From Halomonas sp. LBP4 (lineage in GTDB: Bacteria; Pseudomonadota; Gammaproteobacteria; Pseudomonadales; Halomonadaceae): a stretch of 64,000 bases of DNA. The translations under genes and the position numbers were made by a program. The notes beneath the pieces were generated by a model. The model saw only the letters and a list, made by a program, of their open reading frames with translations, searched no databases and was not told where the DNA came from. Below are positions 49,602 through 62,251 of this stretch, in pieces (the first letter of the stretch is position 1; each line of letters begins with the position of its first letter). The stretch is from contig NZ_PDOG01000002.1 in the NCBI RefSeq assembly GCF_003202205.1, forward strand, positions 77,148-141,147, in the 5' to 3' direction.

Positions 49602-50642
49602 ATGACGCATCCAGACTCCCCTACCTTCACGCTTGGCGAGCTCGCCGAGCAACTCGACGCCCGCCTGGTCGGCGATGCCGGCCGCCGGGTGAGCGGCCTG
49701 GCCACCCTGCGGGACGCGACGCCCGACCAGGTCGCCTTCCTGGCCAACCGCGCCTATTTCAAGGACCTGCCGGGCACCCGTGCCGCGGCGGTACTGCTGA
49801 CGCCGGAGCTGGGCGAGGAGTGCCCGGTGGCCCGGCTCGAGCTGGCCAACCCCTACCTGGCCTATGCGGCACTGTCGCGACTGTTCGACCCCCTGGCCAG
49901 TCGCGCCCCGGGCGGCATTCACCCCTCGGCGGTGGTGGCCGAGGGGGCTCGCCTGGGCGAGCGAGTCGAGGTCGGCCCCCAGGCGGTGATCGAGGCGGGC
50001 GTCACGCTGGGCGACGAGGTGGTGGTCGGCCCGGGCTGCGTGATCGGTGCCGACTCGCGTATCGGCGCCGGGTCGCGCCTGCATGCCAATGTCACCGTCT
50101 GCCACGGCGTGGTGATCGGCGAGCGGGCCATCCTGCACAGCGGCTGCGTGATCGGCGGCGACGGCTTCGGTTTCGCCCATGACGGCGCGCGCTGGCACAA
50201 GATCGCCCAACTCGGCGGCGTGGTGCTGGGCGACGACGTCGAGGTGGGCAGCTGCTCGAGCATCGATCGCGGGGCGCTGGGGGACACCGTCATCGGCAAC
50301 GACGTCAAGATCGACAGCCAGGTGCAGATCGCCCACAACGTGCAGATCGGTGACCACAGTGCCCTGGCCGGCTGCGTGGGGATCGCCGGTTCCACCCGGG
50401 TGGGGAAGCACTGCATGCTCGGCGGTGGCGTGGGGCTCTCGGGCCATCTCACCCTCTGCGACGGGGTGCAGGTCACCGGCATGAGCCTGGTGACCAACTC
50501 GATCCTCGAGCCCGGGGTCTATTCGTCGGGCACCGGGGCGATGAAGAACGCTCAGTGGCGCAAGAATGCCGTGCGCTTCAAGCAGCTCGACGACCTCGCC
50601 AAGCGACTGGCACGGCTCGAGAAGTCCGGCCGTGGCGGCTGA
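49602..50642 (+). CDS. lpxD: UDP-3-O-(3-hydroxyacyl)glucosamine N-acyltransferase
   Basis: 346 residues; the third step of lipid A synthesis. An N-terminal uridine-binding domain (TLGELAEQLDARLVGDAGRR) precedes a left-handed beta-helix of hexapeptides, with the catalytic His region IGGDGFGFAHDGARWHKIAQ and IDRGALGDTVIGNDVKIDSQ. The C-terminal helix binds acyl-ACP (FKQLDDLAKRLARLEK). It follows skp by 29 bases, as in other gammaproteobacteria. Confidence 0.97.
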   Translation: MTHPDSPTFTLGELAEQLDARLVGDAGRRVSGLATLRDATPDQVAFLANRAYFKDLPGTRAAAVLLTPELGEECPVARLELANPYLAYAALSRLFDPLASRAPGGIHPSAVVAEGARLGERVEVGPQAVIEAGVTLGDEVVVGPGCVIGADSRIGAGSRLHANVTVCHGVVIGERAILHSGCVIGGDGFGFAHDGARWHKIAQLGGVVLGDDVEVGSCSSIDRGALGDTVIGNDVKIDSQVQIAHNVQIGDHSALAGCVGIAGSTRVGKHCMLGGGVGLSGHLTLCDGVQVTGMSLVTNSILEPGVYSSGTGAMKNAQWRKNAVRFKQLDDLAKRLARLEKSGRGG

Positions 50643-50682
50643 GGGTGTGAGGATCGGGAACACGGCCGGGGACGGAGAGCGG

Positions 50683-50710
50683 TTGAGAGCACGACAGGGG
50701 ACGCTATAAT
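50683..50710 (+). promoter_or_regulatory. Sigma-70 promoter for fabZ-lpxA-lpxB
   Basis: TTGAGA (50683-50688) and a consensus TATAAT (50705-50710), spaced 16 bases, about 75 bases before the fabZ ATG. It sits in the only sizable gap of this gene run. Confidence 0.7.
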
Positions 50711-50791
50711 CCACCGCCTGCCCGACGGTCGAGGCCGCCGGCTCGTGTCCGCCCGTACCGCGGGCATTTCGTTATTTCAGAGGTCGCAACG

Positions 50792-51235
50792 ATGGTAATG
50801 GACATCAACGAGATTCGTGAGTATTTGCCCCACCGCTATCCCTTCCTGCTGGTGGATCGGGTGACGGAGCTTGCCCTTGGCGAATCCATCGTCGCCTACA
50901 AGAATGTGAGCATCAACGAGCCGTTCTTCAATGGCCATTTCCCCCACCATCCGATCATGCCCGGCGTGCTGGTGATCGAGGCGCTGGCCCAGGCCTGCGG
51001 TATCCTCGGCTTCAAGACCGTCAACAAGCTGCCCGCCGACGGTTACGTCTACTACCTGGTCGGCAGCGACAATGTCCGCTTCAAGCGTCCGGTGATGCCC
51101 GGCGACCAACTGGTGCTGCGGGCCGACGTGGTTCGCGAGAAGCGCGGCATCTGGAAATTCGCCTGCCGGGCCACCGTGGCCGGCGAGCTGGCCTGCGAGG
51201 CCGAAATCATCTGTGCCGAGAGGAAGGTCGCTTGA
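50792..51235 (+). CDS. fabZ: 3-hydroxyacyl-ACP dehydratase
   Basis: 147 residues, hot-dog fold. The active-site His is in [20 protein letters not shown] (followed by AQACG with the Glu). It dehydrates 3-hydroxyacyl-ACP, competing with LpxA/LpxD for the same substrate, which makes its co-transcription with lpxA and lpxB meaningful. An AGAGG site precedes the ATG; its stop overlaps the lpxA TTG start. Confidence 0.97.
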   Translation: MVMDINEIREYLPHRYPFLLVDRVTELALGESIVAYKNVSINEPFFNGHFPHHPIMPGVLVIEALAQACGILGFKTVNKLPADGYVYYLVGSDNVRFKRPVMPGDQLVLRADVVREKRGIWKFACRATVAGELACEAEIICAERKVA

Positions 51236-51999
51236 TTCATCCTACTGCCATCATCGATCCCGCGGCCTGTCTGGCCGACGACGTCGAGGTGGGGCCCTTC
51301 TCGGTGATCGGGCCCGACGTCGAGGTCGGGCCCGGCAGTCGGATCGGCCCGCACGTGGTGGTCAAGGGGCCCACCGTGCTCGGCGCGCGCACCCGTATCT
51401 TCCAGTTCGCCTCGGTCGGCGAGGATTGCCAGGACAAGAAGTATGCCGGTGAGCCGACCCGCCTGGTGATAGGAGACGACAACGTCATCCGCGAGGGGGT
51501 GACGCTGCACCGCGGTACCGCCCAGGACCGGGGCGAGACCACCATCGGCAGTCGCAACCTGTTCATGGCCTATGTCCACGTGGGCCACGACTGCATGATC
51601 GGCAACGACTGCATCCTGGCCAACCAGGTGACCCTGGCCGGCCATGTGACCCTGGGGGATTTCGTTATCCTCGGCGGGCTCTCGGCGATCCATCAGTTCT
51701 GTTACTTCGGCGCCCACGCCATGGCGGGCGGCGGCTCCATCATCACCAAGGACACCCCGGCCTACGTGCTGATCAACGGTAACCCGGCCGAGGTCCACGG
51801 CCTCAACCTGGTGGGGCTCAAGCGCCGCGGCTTCTCGAGGGAGGCGATCAGGGCGCTGGGTGAGGCCTACAAGCTGGTCTACCGCCAGGGGCTGACCGTG
51901 GAGCAGGCGCTGCAGGGGATTCGGGCACGCTTCTCCCTGCCCGAGACCGAGGCCTTCGCCACCTCCATCGAGGTGTCGACCCGCGGCATCGTGCGCTGA
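51232..51999 (+). CDS. lpxA: UDP-N-acetylglucosamine acyltransferase
   Basis: 255 residues; the first step of lipid A synthesis. Hexapeptide repeats run from [20 protein letters not shown] to [20 protein letters not shown], with the catalytic His in [20 protein letters not shown]. The start is TTG at 51232, overlapping the fabZ stop (TTGA); AGAGGAAGG upstream supports it. The rare start may limit expression relative to fabZ. Confidence 0.97.
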   Translation: MIHPTAIIDPAACLADDVEVGPFSVIGPDVEVGPGSRIGPHVVVKGPTVLGARTRIFQFASVGEDCQDKKYAGEPTRLVIGDDNVIREGVTLHRGTAQDRGETTIGSRNLFMAYVHVGHDCMIGNDCILANQVTLAGHVTLGDFVILGGLSAIHQFCYFGAHAMAGGGSIITKDTPAYVLINGNPAEVHGLNLVGLKRRGFSREAIRALGEAYKLVYRQGLTVEQALQGIRARFSLPETEAFATSIEVSTRGIVR

Positions 52000-52024
52000 C
52001 GGGCCTCGCCGAGATGACGCTGAC

Positions 52025-53239
52025 ATGATGAAGGTAAGGCGCGTCTACCTGGTGGCCGGCGAACTGTCCGGCGATATCCTCGGCGCCGGCCTGATGCGCG
52101 CGCTCAAGGCGCGCCATCCGAACGTCGAGTTCCGCGGCATCGGCGGCCCGGGGATGATCGCCGAGGGCATCGACAGCCGCTTTCCCCTGGAGACCCTCTC
52201 GGTGATGGGCCTGGTCGAGGTGGTGAAGCACCTCCCGGAGCTGATCCGGGTCAGGCGCACCCTCCGGCGGGATGCGCTCGACTGGCGGCCCGACATCATG
52301 GTCGGCATCGACGCGCCGGACTTCAACCTCGGCCTGGAGCGACAGCTGCGCGAGGCTGGCATCACCACCGCCCACTACGTCAGCCCGACCGTCTGGGCCT
52401 GGCGCCAGGGCCGGGTCAAGGGCATCGCCAAGTCCGTGGATGCCATGCTCACTTTCCTGCCCTTCGAGGCGGCCTTCTATCGGCAGCATCGCGTTCCCGT
52501 GGCCTTCGTCGGCCACCCCCTGGCCGATGAGCTGCCGCTGGTCAATGACCGCGCGGCCGCCCGGGTGGCACTCGGCCTGCCCGATGATGTCCCGCTGCTC
52601 GCCGTGTTGCCGGGCTCCCGGGCCAACGAGATCCGCTTCCTCGGGGCAACCTTCCTCGACGCCGCCGAGCGGCTGTGCCGGGCCCGCCCCGGCCTGCGGG
52701 TGGTGATTCCTGCGGCCACCCCCGAGCGATACCGCGAGCTCACCGCCCTGCTCGCCACGCGCCCCGCCCTCGACGGGCGCGTCACCCTGCTCGACGGCCA
52801 GGCCCGCGAGGCGATGGTGGCGTCTGACGCGGTGCTGCTCACCTCGGGCACCGCGGCGCTGGAGGCGATGCTCTGCCATCGCCCGATGCTGGTGGCCTAT
52901 CGGATGGCCCCGGCGACCCACTGGCTGGTCAGGCACCTGGTCAAGACCGAGTGGATCTCGCTGCCCAACCTGATCGCTCGGGAGACGCTGGTGCCGGAGC
53001 TGATCCAGGACGCGGCGACCCCGGCGGCGATCGCCGAGCGCCTCGGCGCCATGCTCGACGACGCCGAAGGGCGGGCGGCCCTGGAGGCACGCTTCGCCGG
53101 GATGCATGCGGGGCTGCAGCGCGATGCCAGCCGCCGGGCCTGTGATGCCATCGAGGCGCTGGTGGCGCGGCGCCCGCTGCCCGAGAGCGTGTCGCCGGCG
53201 GCGGCCCTCGAGGCGACGCCGGAGGAGGCGGGCCGATGA
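52025..53239 (+). CDS. lpxB: Lipid A disaccharide synthase
   Basis: 404 residues, a GT19 glycosyltransferase that joins lipid X and UDP-diacylglucosamine. [60 protein letters not shown] and [20 protein letters not shown] are family motifs. The C-terminal ~20 residues ([19 protein letters not shown]) are variable. It lies 25 bases after lpxA and overlaps rnhB by 4 bases. Confidence 0.97.
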   Translation: MMKVRRVYLVAGELSGDILGAGLMRALKARHPNVEFRGIGGPGMIAEGIDSRFPLETLSVMGLVEVVKHLPELIRVRRTLRRDALDWRPDIMVGIDAPDFNLGLERQLREAGITTAHYVSPTVWAWRQGRVKGIAKSVDAMLTFLPFEAAFYRQHRVPVAFVGHPLADELPLVNDRAAARVALGLPDDVPLLAVLPGSRANEIRFLGATFLDAAERLCRARPGLRVVIPAATPERYRELTALLATRPALDGRVTLLDGQAREAMVASDAVLLTSGTAALEAMLCHRPMLVAYRMAPATHWLVRHLVKTEWISLPNLIARETLVPELIQDAATPAAIAERLGAMLDDAEGRAALEARFAGMHAGLQRDASRRACDAIEALVARRPLPESVSPAAALEATPEEAGR

Positions 53240-53847
53240 GCGCGCGCGACCTGCCCCCGCTGGTGATCGACTACGCCGGCGAGCGGCTGGCCGGGGTCGA
53301 TGAGGTGGGGCGTGGGCCGCTGGTGGGCAGCGTGGTGGCGGCGGCGGTAATCCTCGACCCCGCGCGGCCCATCGCCGGGCTCGCCGACTCCAAGGCGCTC
53401 ACCGCCCGCCGCCGCGAGGCCCTCGACGCCGAGATTCGCGAGCGTGCGCTGGCCTTCGCCGTGGCCGAGGCCAGCGCCGCCGAGATCGACGACCTGAACA
53501 TCTACCATGCCACCCACCTGGCCATGCGCCGGGCCATCGATGCCCTGTCGCCGGCCCCGGAGTATCTGCTGGTGGACGGCAATCGCCTGCCCGGGCATCA
53601 TGTGCCCGGCCAGGCGGTGGTCAAGGGCGACGCGCGACACCCGGCCATCGCCGCCGCCTCGATACTCGCCAAGGTGGCCCGGGATGCCCAGATGGTGGCG
53701 CTCGATGCCCGGCATCCCGACTATGGCTTCGCCCGCCACAAGGGCTACCCGACCCGCGAGCACCTGGCCGCCCTGGAGCGCCTCGGCGCGCTTCCCGAGC
53801 ACCGTCGCTCCTTCGGCCCGGTGAAGCGACAGCTGGCGCTGTTCTGA
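53236..53847 (+). CDS. rnhB: Ribonuclease HII
   Basis: 203 residues. It removes ribonucleotides from DNA and RNA primers. Active-site acids are in [20 protein letters not shown] (Asp, Glu), [11 protein letters not shown] (Asp) and [20 protein letters not shown] (Asp). The ATG overlaps the lpxB stop (ATGA), so expression is coupled to lipid A genes, a common gammaproteobacterial arrangement. Confidence 0.97.
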   Translation: MSARDLPPLVIDYAGERLAGVDEVGRGPLVGSVVAAAVILDPARPIAGLADSKALTARRREALDAEIRERALAFAVAEASAAEIDDLNIYHATHLAMRRAIDALSPAPEYLLVDGNRLPGHHVPGQAVVKGDARHPAIAAASILAKVARDAQMVALDARHPDYGFARHKGYPTREHLAALERLGALPEHRRSFGPVKRQLALF

Positions 53848-53879
53848 CGAACTTCAGCTGTTCCAGGGCAGGGCAACTG

Positions 53880-53932
53880 CCGTAGCGGATCAGCTCCGAG
53901 CGATGCCTCCATCTACGAAAGCCCTGTGTCTG
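53880..53932 (+). repeat. Dispersed intergenic repeat, end fragment
   Basis: GGATCAGCTCCGAGCGATGC followed by CTCCATCTACGAAAGCCCTG resembles the outer flank of the full copies (GGATCAGCCCCGAGTG at 35218; CCTCGAGCGGTGCTGCCATC at 57686). The palindromic arms are absent. It lies in the rnhB-dnaE gap. Confidence 0.45.
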
Positions 53933-53994
53933 CGTCACAATTGCGATTGCCTGGTTTCCGTGCTGCCCATTCACTGCCAAGCCTTGAGTCCACC

Positions 53995-57495
<3,501 letters not shown>

Positions 57496-57497
57496 TC

Positions 57498-57546
57498 GGG
57501 CTGCGGGCTGCGGGCTGCGGGCTGCGGGCTGCGGGCTGCGGGCTGC
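57498..57546 (+). repeat. Tandem repeat, seven copies of GGGCTGC
   Basis: Starting two bases after the dnaE stop, the 7-mer GGGCTGC repeats seven times without change (49 bases) before decaying into GAACGG. Confidence 0.95.
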
Positions 57547-57581
57547 GAACGGCAGGACAATCGCAGTTGCCCGAAGCGAGA

Positions 57582-57720
57582 GGCGCCGGGGATAGGCCGA
57601 AGAGGAGGTCATTTGCCAGGGATGGCAAATGTAGCGCCCACGGACGGGGTCACAGCGCCTCCTCGCAGGCCTGTCGCCGGAACAGCCTCGAGCGGTGCTG
57701 CCATCTGTGATAGTCCTGCA
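57582..57720 (+). repeat. Dispersed intergenic repeat, full copy
   Basis: Arms GATAGGCCGAAGAGGAGG (57591-57608) and CCTCCTCGCAGGCCTGTC (57658-57675). Inner hairpin CATTTGCCA/TGGCAAATG (57610-57631) with GGGA loop. Both stems differ from the 35-kb copy by paired changes that keep the pairing. The rest of the dnaE-accA gap holds the tandem repeat and the accA promoter candidate. Confidence 0.8.
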
Positions 57721-57736
57721 GCGAACGGGAGTCGCC

Positions 57737-57764
57737 TTGCGCCGCGCGTTGAGGGTGCGATAAT
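57737..57764 (+). promoter_or_regulatory. Candidate accA promoter
   Basis: TTGCGC (57737-57742) and GATAAT (57759-57764), spaced 16 bases, about 75 bases before the accA ATG. Confidence 0.45.
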
Positions 57765-57838
57765 GCCTGCCACTTCCATTCTTCGCGCCGGCCGCGCCCA
57801 CGCGTGCGGGCGGTGAAACACCACAAGGCATCTGGCCA

Positions 57839-58792
57839 ATGAATCCCAACTATCTCGACTTCGAACAGCCCATCGCCGAACTCCAGGCCAAGATCGAGGA
57901 GCTGCGCCTGGTCGGCAACGACAGCCAGGTCAACCTCAACGACGAGATCGGCCGGCTCGAGGAGAAGAGCCGCAAGCTCACCGAGTCGATCTTCAAGGAC
58001 CTGACCCCCTGGCAGGTCTCCCAGCTGTCGCGCCACCCCCAGCGCCCCTACACCCTCGACTACCTCGAGCATGTCTTCACCGACTTCGACGAGCTCCACG
58101 GTGACCGCAACTTCGCCGACGATGCCGCCATCGTCGGCGGCGTCGCCCGCCTCGACGACCGCCCGGTGATGGTGATCGGCCACCAGAAGGGGCGCGACGT
58201 CAAGGAGAAGGTGCGTCGCAACTTCGGCATGCCGCGCCCGGAAGGCTACCGCAAGGCGTGCCGCCTGATGGAGATGGCCGAGCGTTTCAGGATGCCGGTG
58301 CTGACCTTCATCGACACGCCGGGGGCGTATCCCGGCATCGACGCCGAGGAGCGCGGCCAGAGCGAGGCGATCGCCTACAACCTGGCTGTGATGTCGCGCC
58401 TCAGGACGCCGATCATCGCCACCGTGGTGGGCGAGGGCGGCTCCGGCGGGGCGCTCGCCATCGGCGTGTGCGACGAGCTCGCCATGCTGCAGTACTCCAC
58501 CTACTCGGTGATCTCGCCGGAAGGCTGCGCCTCCATCCTGTGGAAGAGCGCCGAGAAGGCCTCCGATGCCGCCCAGGCCATGGGCATCACCGCCGAGCGG
58601 CTCAAGGAGCTGGGCTTCGTCGACACCCTGATCGAGGAGCCGCTGGGGGGCGCCCATCGCCATCCGGTGACGACTGCCGAGCGGGTCCGGGCCTCGCTGC
58701 AGGAGAGCCTGGAGCGCCTCGACGCCATGGACAGCGAGGCGCTGCTCGAGCGGCGGTATCAGCGGCTGATGAGTTACGGTAGCCCGGCCTGA
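57839..58792 (+). CDS. accA: Acetyl-CoA carboxylase carboxyltransferase alpha subunit
   Basis: 317 residues. With AccD it transfers carboxyl from biotin to acetyl-CoA, the first committed step of fatty-acid synthesis. [60 protein letters not shown] and [20 protein letters not shown] are intact. The length equals that of E. coli AccA. The position after dnaE is the usual gammaproteobacterial order. Confidence 0.98.
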   Translation: MNPNYLDFEQPIAELQAKIEELRLVGNDSQVNLNDEIGRLEEKSRKLTESIFKDLTPWQVSQLSRHPQRPYTLDYLEHVFTDFDELHGDRNFADDAAIVGGVARLDDRPVMVIGHQKGRDVKEKVRRNFGMPRPEGYRKACRLMEMAERFRMPVLTFIDTPGAYPGIDAEERGQSEAIAYNLAVMSRLRTPIIATVVGEGGSGGALAIGVCDELAMLQYSTYSVISPEGCASILWKSAEKASDAAQAMGITAERLKELGFVDTLIEEPLGGAHRHPVTTAERVRASLQESLERLDAMDSEALLERRYQRLMSYGSPA

Positions 58793-58863
58793 GTCGGGGT
58801 GATCCTTCGGGATTCTCGGTGGGTTGGCCAGTGATTGTCGGCAGGTCTCCAGCGCTGGCGGTC

Positions 58864-58954
58864 CCAATGGGGTCAGACCCCGGCGGGTGCTGGTTCGGCG
58901 GGCATGGAGTACTACGACAGGCAAGGCAACTTGGCCGGGGTCTGACCCCATTGG
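58864..58954. repeat. Perfect 21-bp inverted repeat with GGGGTCAGACCCC cores
   Basis: Arms at 58864-58884 and 58934-58954 are exact reverse complements, 49 bases apart. Each arm carries the palindrome GGGGTCAGACCCC (or its complement), so small and large hairpins are both possible. It lies in the accA-tilS gap and resembles REP-type paired elements. Confidence 0.9.
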
Positions 58955-58987
58955 AGGCCTCCTCGGTGCTTCGTTCAAGAGCTCGCC

Positions 58988-60319
58988 ATGTCCCTTCAGC
59001 TTCTTGTCGATGACGCCCTGGCACAGACCCCGCCGGGGCGTGTCGTCTGGGTGGCGCTCTCCGGCGGCCTCGACTCCTCGCTGTTGCTGACCCTGGCCGC
59101 CGATGCCTGCCGGCGCCACCCCCGACCCCTCCATGCCCTGCACGTGCACCATGGGCTGCAGGCCGCCGCCGACGGCTTCGAGGCCCATAGCCGCCGGCTC
59201 GCCGCGCGGCTCGGCGTGCCGCTCTTCATCGAGCGGGTCACCGTCGACCCGATGGATGGCCTGGGCCTCGAGGGTGCGGCCCGCGAGGCCCGCTACGCCG
59301 CCTTCGAGCGGCGCGTGGCGCCTGGCGAGACCCTGTGGCTGGCCCAGCACCGCGACGACCAGGCCGAGACCTTCCTGCTCGCCGCCCTGCGCGGCAGCGG
59401 GGTGCGCGGGCTCGCCGCGATGCCGCACCGGCGCGACCGGCGGGGGCGGCGACTCGAGCGCCCGCTGCTGGGACGACCGCGGGCCGAACTCGAGGCCGAG
59501 GCGGCCCGGCTGGGCCTCGCCTGGGTCGAGGACCCCTCCAACGCTGACACCACCCTGGATCGCAATTTCCTGCGCCGGACCGTGATGCCGCTGCTCGAGA
59601 GCCGCTGGCCCCGTGCCGGCGAGGCCCTGGCGTGCAGTGCGGCACGGGCCGGGGAGGCCGATGCGCTGCTCGAGGAGCTGGCCACCCTGGATCTCGAACG
59701 GCTGGGCGGCGAGGCCGGGCGGATGCCCACGGCGGGTCTGGCCGAGCTCTCGGCGGCGCGTCGGCGGTTGCTGATCCGGCATGCCGCCGGGCGCCTGGGG
59801 TTGCCGACGCCGCCGGCGAGACGCCTGGAGAGCCTGCTGGCGCAGCTCGGTGCGCGACCCGATGCCGAAGTGCGGGTGGCGTGGCCGGGCGCCGAGGCGC
59901 GACTCTGGCGGGGGCACCTCTACCTGCTGGCCCCCGTGCCGTCCCTGCCGGCCGGCTGGCAGGGCGACTGGAGCGGTCTCCCCCCCCTGGCGACGCCGGC
60001 GGGTGAGGTCGCGGTGGGCCTGGTGCGCGATGACGGCATGCCGGTGCGGCTGCGGGTGGCGCCACGCCGCGGCGGCGAGCGGCTGCGCCTGCCCGGGCGC
60101 GGTCGGCGGGATCTCAAGCGCCTGCTGCAGGAGCTGGGCCTGCCGCCCTGGGCGCGCGAGCGGCTGCTGGTGGTCCACCACGCCGGCGAGGCCGTGGCCG
60201 TGCTGGAGGCCGGGGAGGGGCGCTGGGTCGCGGTCGCCGAGGGCTGGCTCAGCGAAGGTCCAGGGTCAGCGGGAAGCCGGCCGCCTGCTGGTAGGCGGCC
60301 TCCTGTTCGAGGTCGGTGA
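58988..60319 (+). CDS. tilS: tRNA(Ile)-lysidine synthase
   Basis: 443 residues. It modifies C34 of tRNA-Ile(CAU) to lysidine, needed to read AUA. The PP-loop is VVWVALSGGLDSSLLLTLAA; further motifs are LHALHVHHGLQAAADGFEAH, LAQHRDDQAETFLLAALRGS and EDPSNADTTLDRNFLRRTVM. The C-terminal TilS domain includes LRLPGRGRRDLKRLLQELGL. The last 23 codons overlap the end of convergent ppx by 71 bases, and the tail there (Arg/Pro/Gly-rich) looks like read-through rather than conserved protein. Confidence 0.95.
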   Translation: MSLQLLVDDALAQTPPGRVVWVALSGGLDSSLLLTLAADACRRHPRPLHALHVHHGLQAAADGFEAHSRRLAARLGVPLFIERVTVDPMDGLGLEGAAREARYAAFERRVAPGETLWLAQHRDDQAETFLLAALRGSGVRGLAAMPHRRDRRGRRLERPLLGRPRAELEAEAARLGLAWVEDPSNADTTLDRNFLRRTVMPLLESRWPRAGEALACSAARAGEADALLEELATLDLERLGGEAGRMPTAGLAELSAARRRLLIRHAAGRLGLPTPPARRLESLLAQLGARPDAEVRVAWPGAEARLWRGHLYLLAPVPSLPAGWQGDWSGLPPLATPAGEVAVGLVRDDGMPVRLRVAPRRGGERLRLPGRGRRDLKRLLQELGLPPWARERLLVVHHAGEAVAVLEAGEGRWVAVAEGWLSEGPGSAGSRPPAGRRPPVRGR

Positions 60320-61793
60320 GCAGCAGCGCCTGGTCGTCGCCGCCGTCGAGCCGCAGCCGCAGCCCATCGCCGCGGGCCTCGAGGCGCGGCGTGGCGGGAG
60401 GCCGCTCGGGACGGGAGTGGTTGAGCAGCACCGCCAGCCGCAGCAGCCGGGCCAGCCGGCCATGGGGGCGCTGCTCCGAGGCGGGCAGGGCCTGCCACTC
60501 CTTGTGCGGGAACTTGCGGCGGTGGGCGCGGACGAGAAAGGCCAGCAGCCGCTGCTCGGGCCGCGAGAACCCCGAGAGGTCGGCGTGTTCCAGCAGGTAG
60601 GCGCCGTGGCGGTGGAACTGGCTGTGGGAGATCGCCAGGCCGATCTCGTGGAGCCGGCTCGCCCAGCCGAGAAAGCATGCCTGGTCGTCGTCGAGCCCCC
60701 AGGGCTCGCGGATCTGCGCGAACAGGGCCCGGGCCGTCTCGGCCACGTTGCCCGCCTGGCGGGCATCCACGCCGTAGCTGCGCTCGAGGCCCGCCAGGGT
60801 CTTGAGCCGCGAATCCTCGGGGCTGTTGCGCCCGACCATGTCGTAGAGCACCCCTTCGCGCAGGGCGCCGTCGGCGTAGCGCATCTGCTCGAGCCCGAAG
60901 GCCTCGAAGATGGCGACCAGTATCGCGACCCCGGCGGGGAAGATCTTCGTCCGGTCGGCCTTGAGGCCCTCCATGGCGACCCGGTCGAGGCGCCGGCACC
61001 GGATGAGGTGCCGGCGCAGTTCGGCGAGTCCCTGGCGGGTGATCACCCCGTCGGGGGCGGCGCCCGCCGCGGCCAGCACAGTGGCGGCGGCCTTGATGGT
61101 GCCGCTGGAGCCCACCGGGTCGGACCAGCCCAGTTCCCGGTAGGGGCGGCGGATGTTGGCCAGCTCCGAGAGGGCGGTGAGTTCGGCGCGGCGCATGCGC
61201 TTCTCGCTGACCTCGCCGTCACCGAAGAAGCGGCGGGTGAAGGTCACGCAGCCCAGGCGCAGGCTCTCCAGGGCCAGCGGCTCGAAGCGCTCGCCGATGA
61301 TGAACTCGGTGGAGCCGCCGCCGATGTCGACGATCAGCCGGCGGCCGTCCTCGGCCAGGGCGTGGGCGGCGCCCAGGTAGACCAGGCGCGCCTCCTCGCG
61401 ACCGGCGACGATCTCGATGCGGCTGCCCAGCAGCGCCTCGGCGCGCTCGATGAAGGCCTGGCTGTTGGTGGCGTCGCGCAGGGCGTTGGTGCCTACCACC
61501 CGCAGGTGGCCGGGGGCGATGCCCTCGAGGAAGGGCGCGAAGCGGGCCAGGCACGCCAGGGCGCGCTGCATGGCCGGTTCGCTCAGCCGGCCCTCGGCGT
61601 CCAGGCCGGCGGCCAGCTGGACCTTCTCGCCGAGCCGGGCCACCACCTGCAGCCGGTCCTCCTGGTAGTTGGCCACCAGCAGGTGGAAGCTATTGGAGCC
61701 GAGATCGATGGCGGCGAGGCGTCGCGGGGCCGTTGCCGGCCGGCTCGCGAGCGCCCGAGGGCGGCGGGAGAGCCTGTCCGTGGGCTGGTTCAT
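60249..61793 (-). CDS. ppx: Exopolyphosphatase (Ppx/GppA family)
   Basis: 514 residues. ASKHA-fold phosphatase that degrades polyphosphate. Phosphate-binding motifs: LAAIDLGSNSFHLLVANYQE, VVGTNALRDATNSQAFIERA, RRLIVDIGGGSTEFIIGERF. An HD-like domain follows (LGWASRLHEIGLAISHSQFH then RHGAYLLEHADLSGFSRPEQ). The ATG at 61791-61793 has GAAGGAC upstream and is preferred over one nine codons earlier. Ppx rather than GppA is supported by the position divergent from rho; the two paralogues are hard to separate by eye. Confidence 0.93.
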   Translation of the reverse strand: MNQPTDRLSRRPRALASRPATAPRRLAAIDLGSNSFHLLVANYQEDRLQVVARLGEKVQLAAGLDAEGRLSEPAMQRALACLARFAPFLEGIAPGHLRVVGTNALRDATNSQAFIERAEALLGSRIEIVAGREEARLVYLGAAHALAEDGRRLIVDIGGGSTEFIIGERFEPLALESLRLGCVTFTRRFFGDGEVSEKRMRRAELTALSELANIRRPYRELGWSDPVGSSGTIKAAATVLAAAGAAPDGVITRQGLAELRRHLIRCRRLDRVAMEGLKADRTKIFPAGVAILVAIFEAFGLEQMRYADGALREGVLYDMVGRNSPEDSRLKTLAGLERSYGVDARQAGNVAETARALFAQIREPWGLDDDQACFLGWASRLHEIGLAISHSQFHRHGAYLLEHADLSGFSRPEQRLLAFLVRAHRRKFPHKEWQALPASEQRPHGRLARLLRLAVLLNHSRPERPPATPRLEARGDGLRLRLDGGDDQALLLTDLEQEAAYQQAAGFPLTLDLR

Positions 61794-62251
61794 GCGGGTG
61801 TCCTTCGGTCGAGAAGTCAAGGGTGCGGGCGCCCTCGAGGCTTGTCAATTGTGGTGTCTCGTCTGGCGGGGGGCTTGCGTTTGTCCTCGCCCTTGACTAG
61901 TATCGAGGCGTTCGCCTGTTCCGAATGCTTCCCGACCGTTACACGGTGTCCCCGTATCGGTCAGTTTCCAAGTCGTCAGAAAGCCCACTGCGTCAGCGTG
62001 CAATCATGGCCGAGTTGCCGTGAGCCGTTGATCAGGCGAAAATGATGCTGCTCCCTCGAATCTGTCATCGCTGCGGTGACCCCTGTTCCGGTCGCCCACC
62101 CCCGGTCCGTACTGCCTGACGAGCCCCGCGATACGACGAGTGGATGCCTGCGAGGGCTCTGAACGCACTCACGCGGCGTAATCGTCTCGCCCCTGTCTTT
62201 CCGCATGGCGCACTGCCGCCCGGCTTCCAAGAGCAACTTCTGAACACACCG
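61794..62251. promoter_or_regulatory. ppx/rho divergent region with long rho leader
   Basis: 458 bases without a convincing gene. A promoter candidate for rho at 61875-61903 would leave a leader of about 340 bases, in line with the known Rho-dependent self-attenuation of rho in E. coli. A small hairpin ACCGT-TAC-ACGGT lies at 61935-61947. trxA, which often sits here in relatives, is absent. Confidence 0.5.
61875..61903 (+). promoter_or_regulatory. Candidate rho promoter
   Basis: TTGCGT (61875-61880) and TAGTAT (61898-61903), spaced 17 bases. Confidence 0.4.

Noticed and set aside
57650..60181. 843-codon minus-strand open frame opposite accA and tilS
   Set aside because: Antisense of two conserved genes and includes the repeat region.
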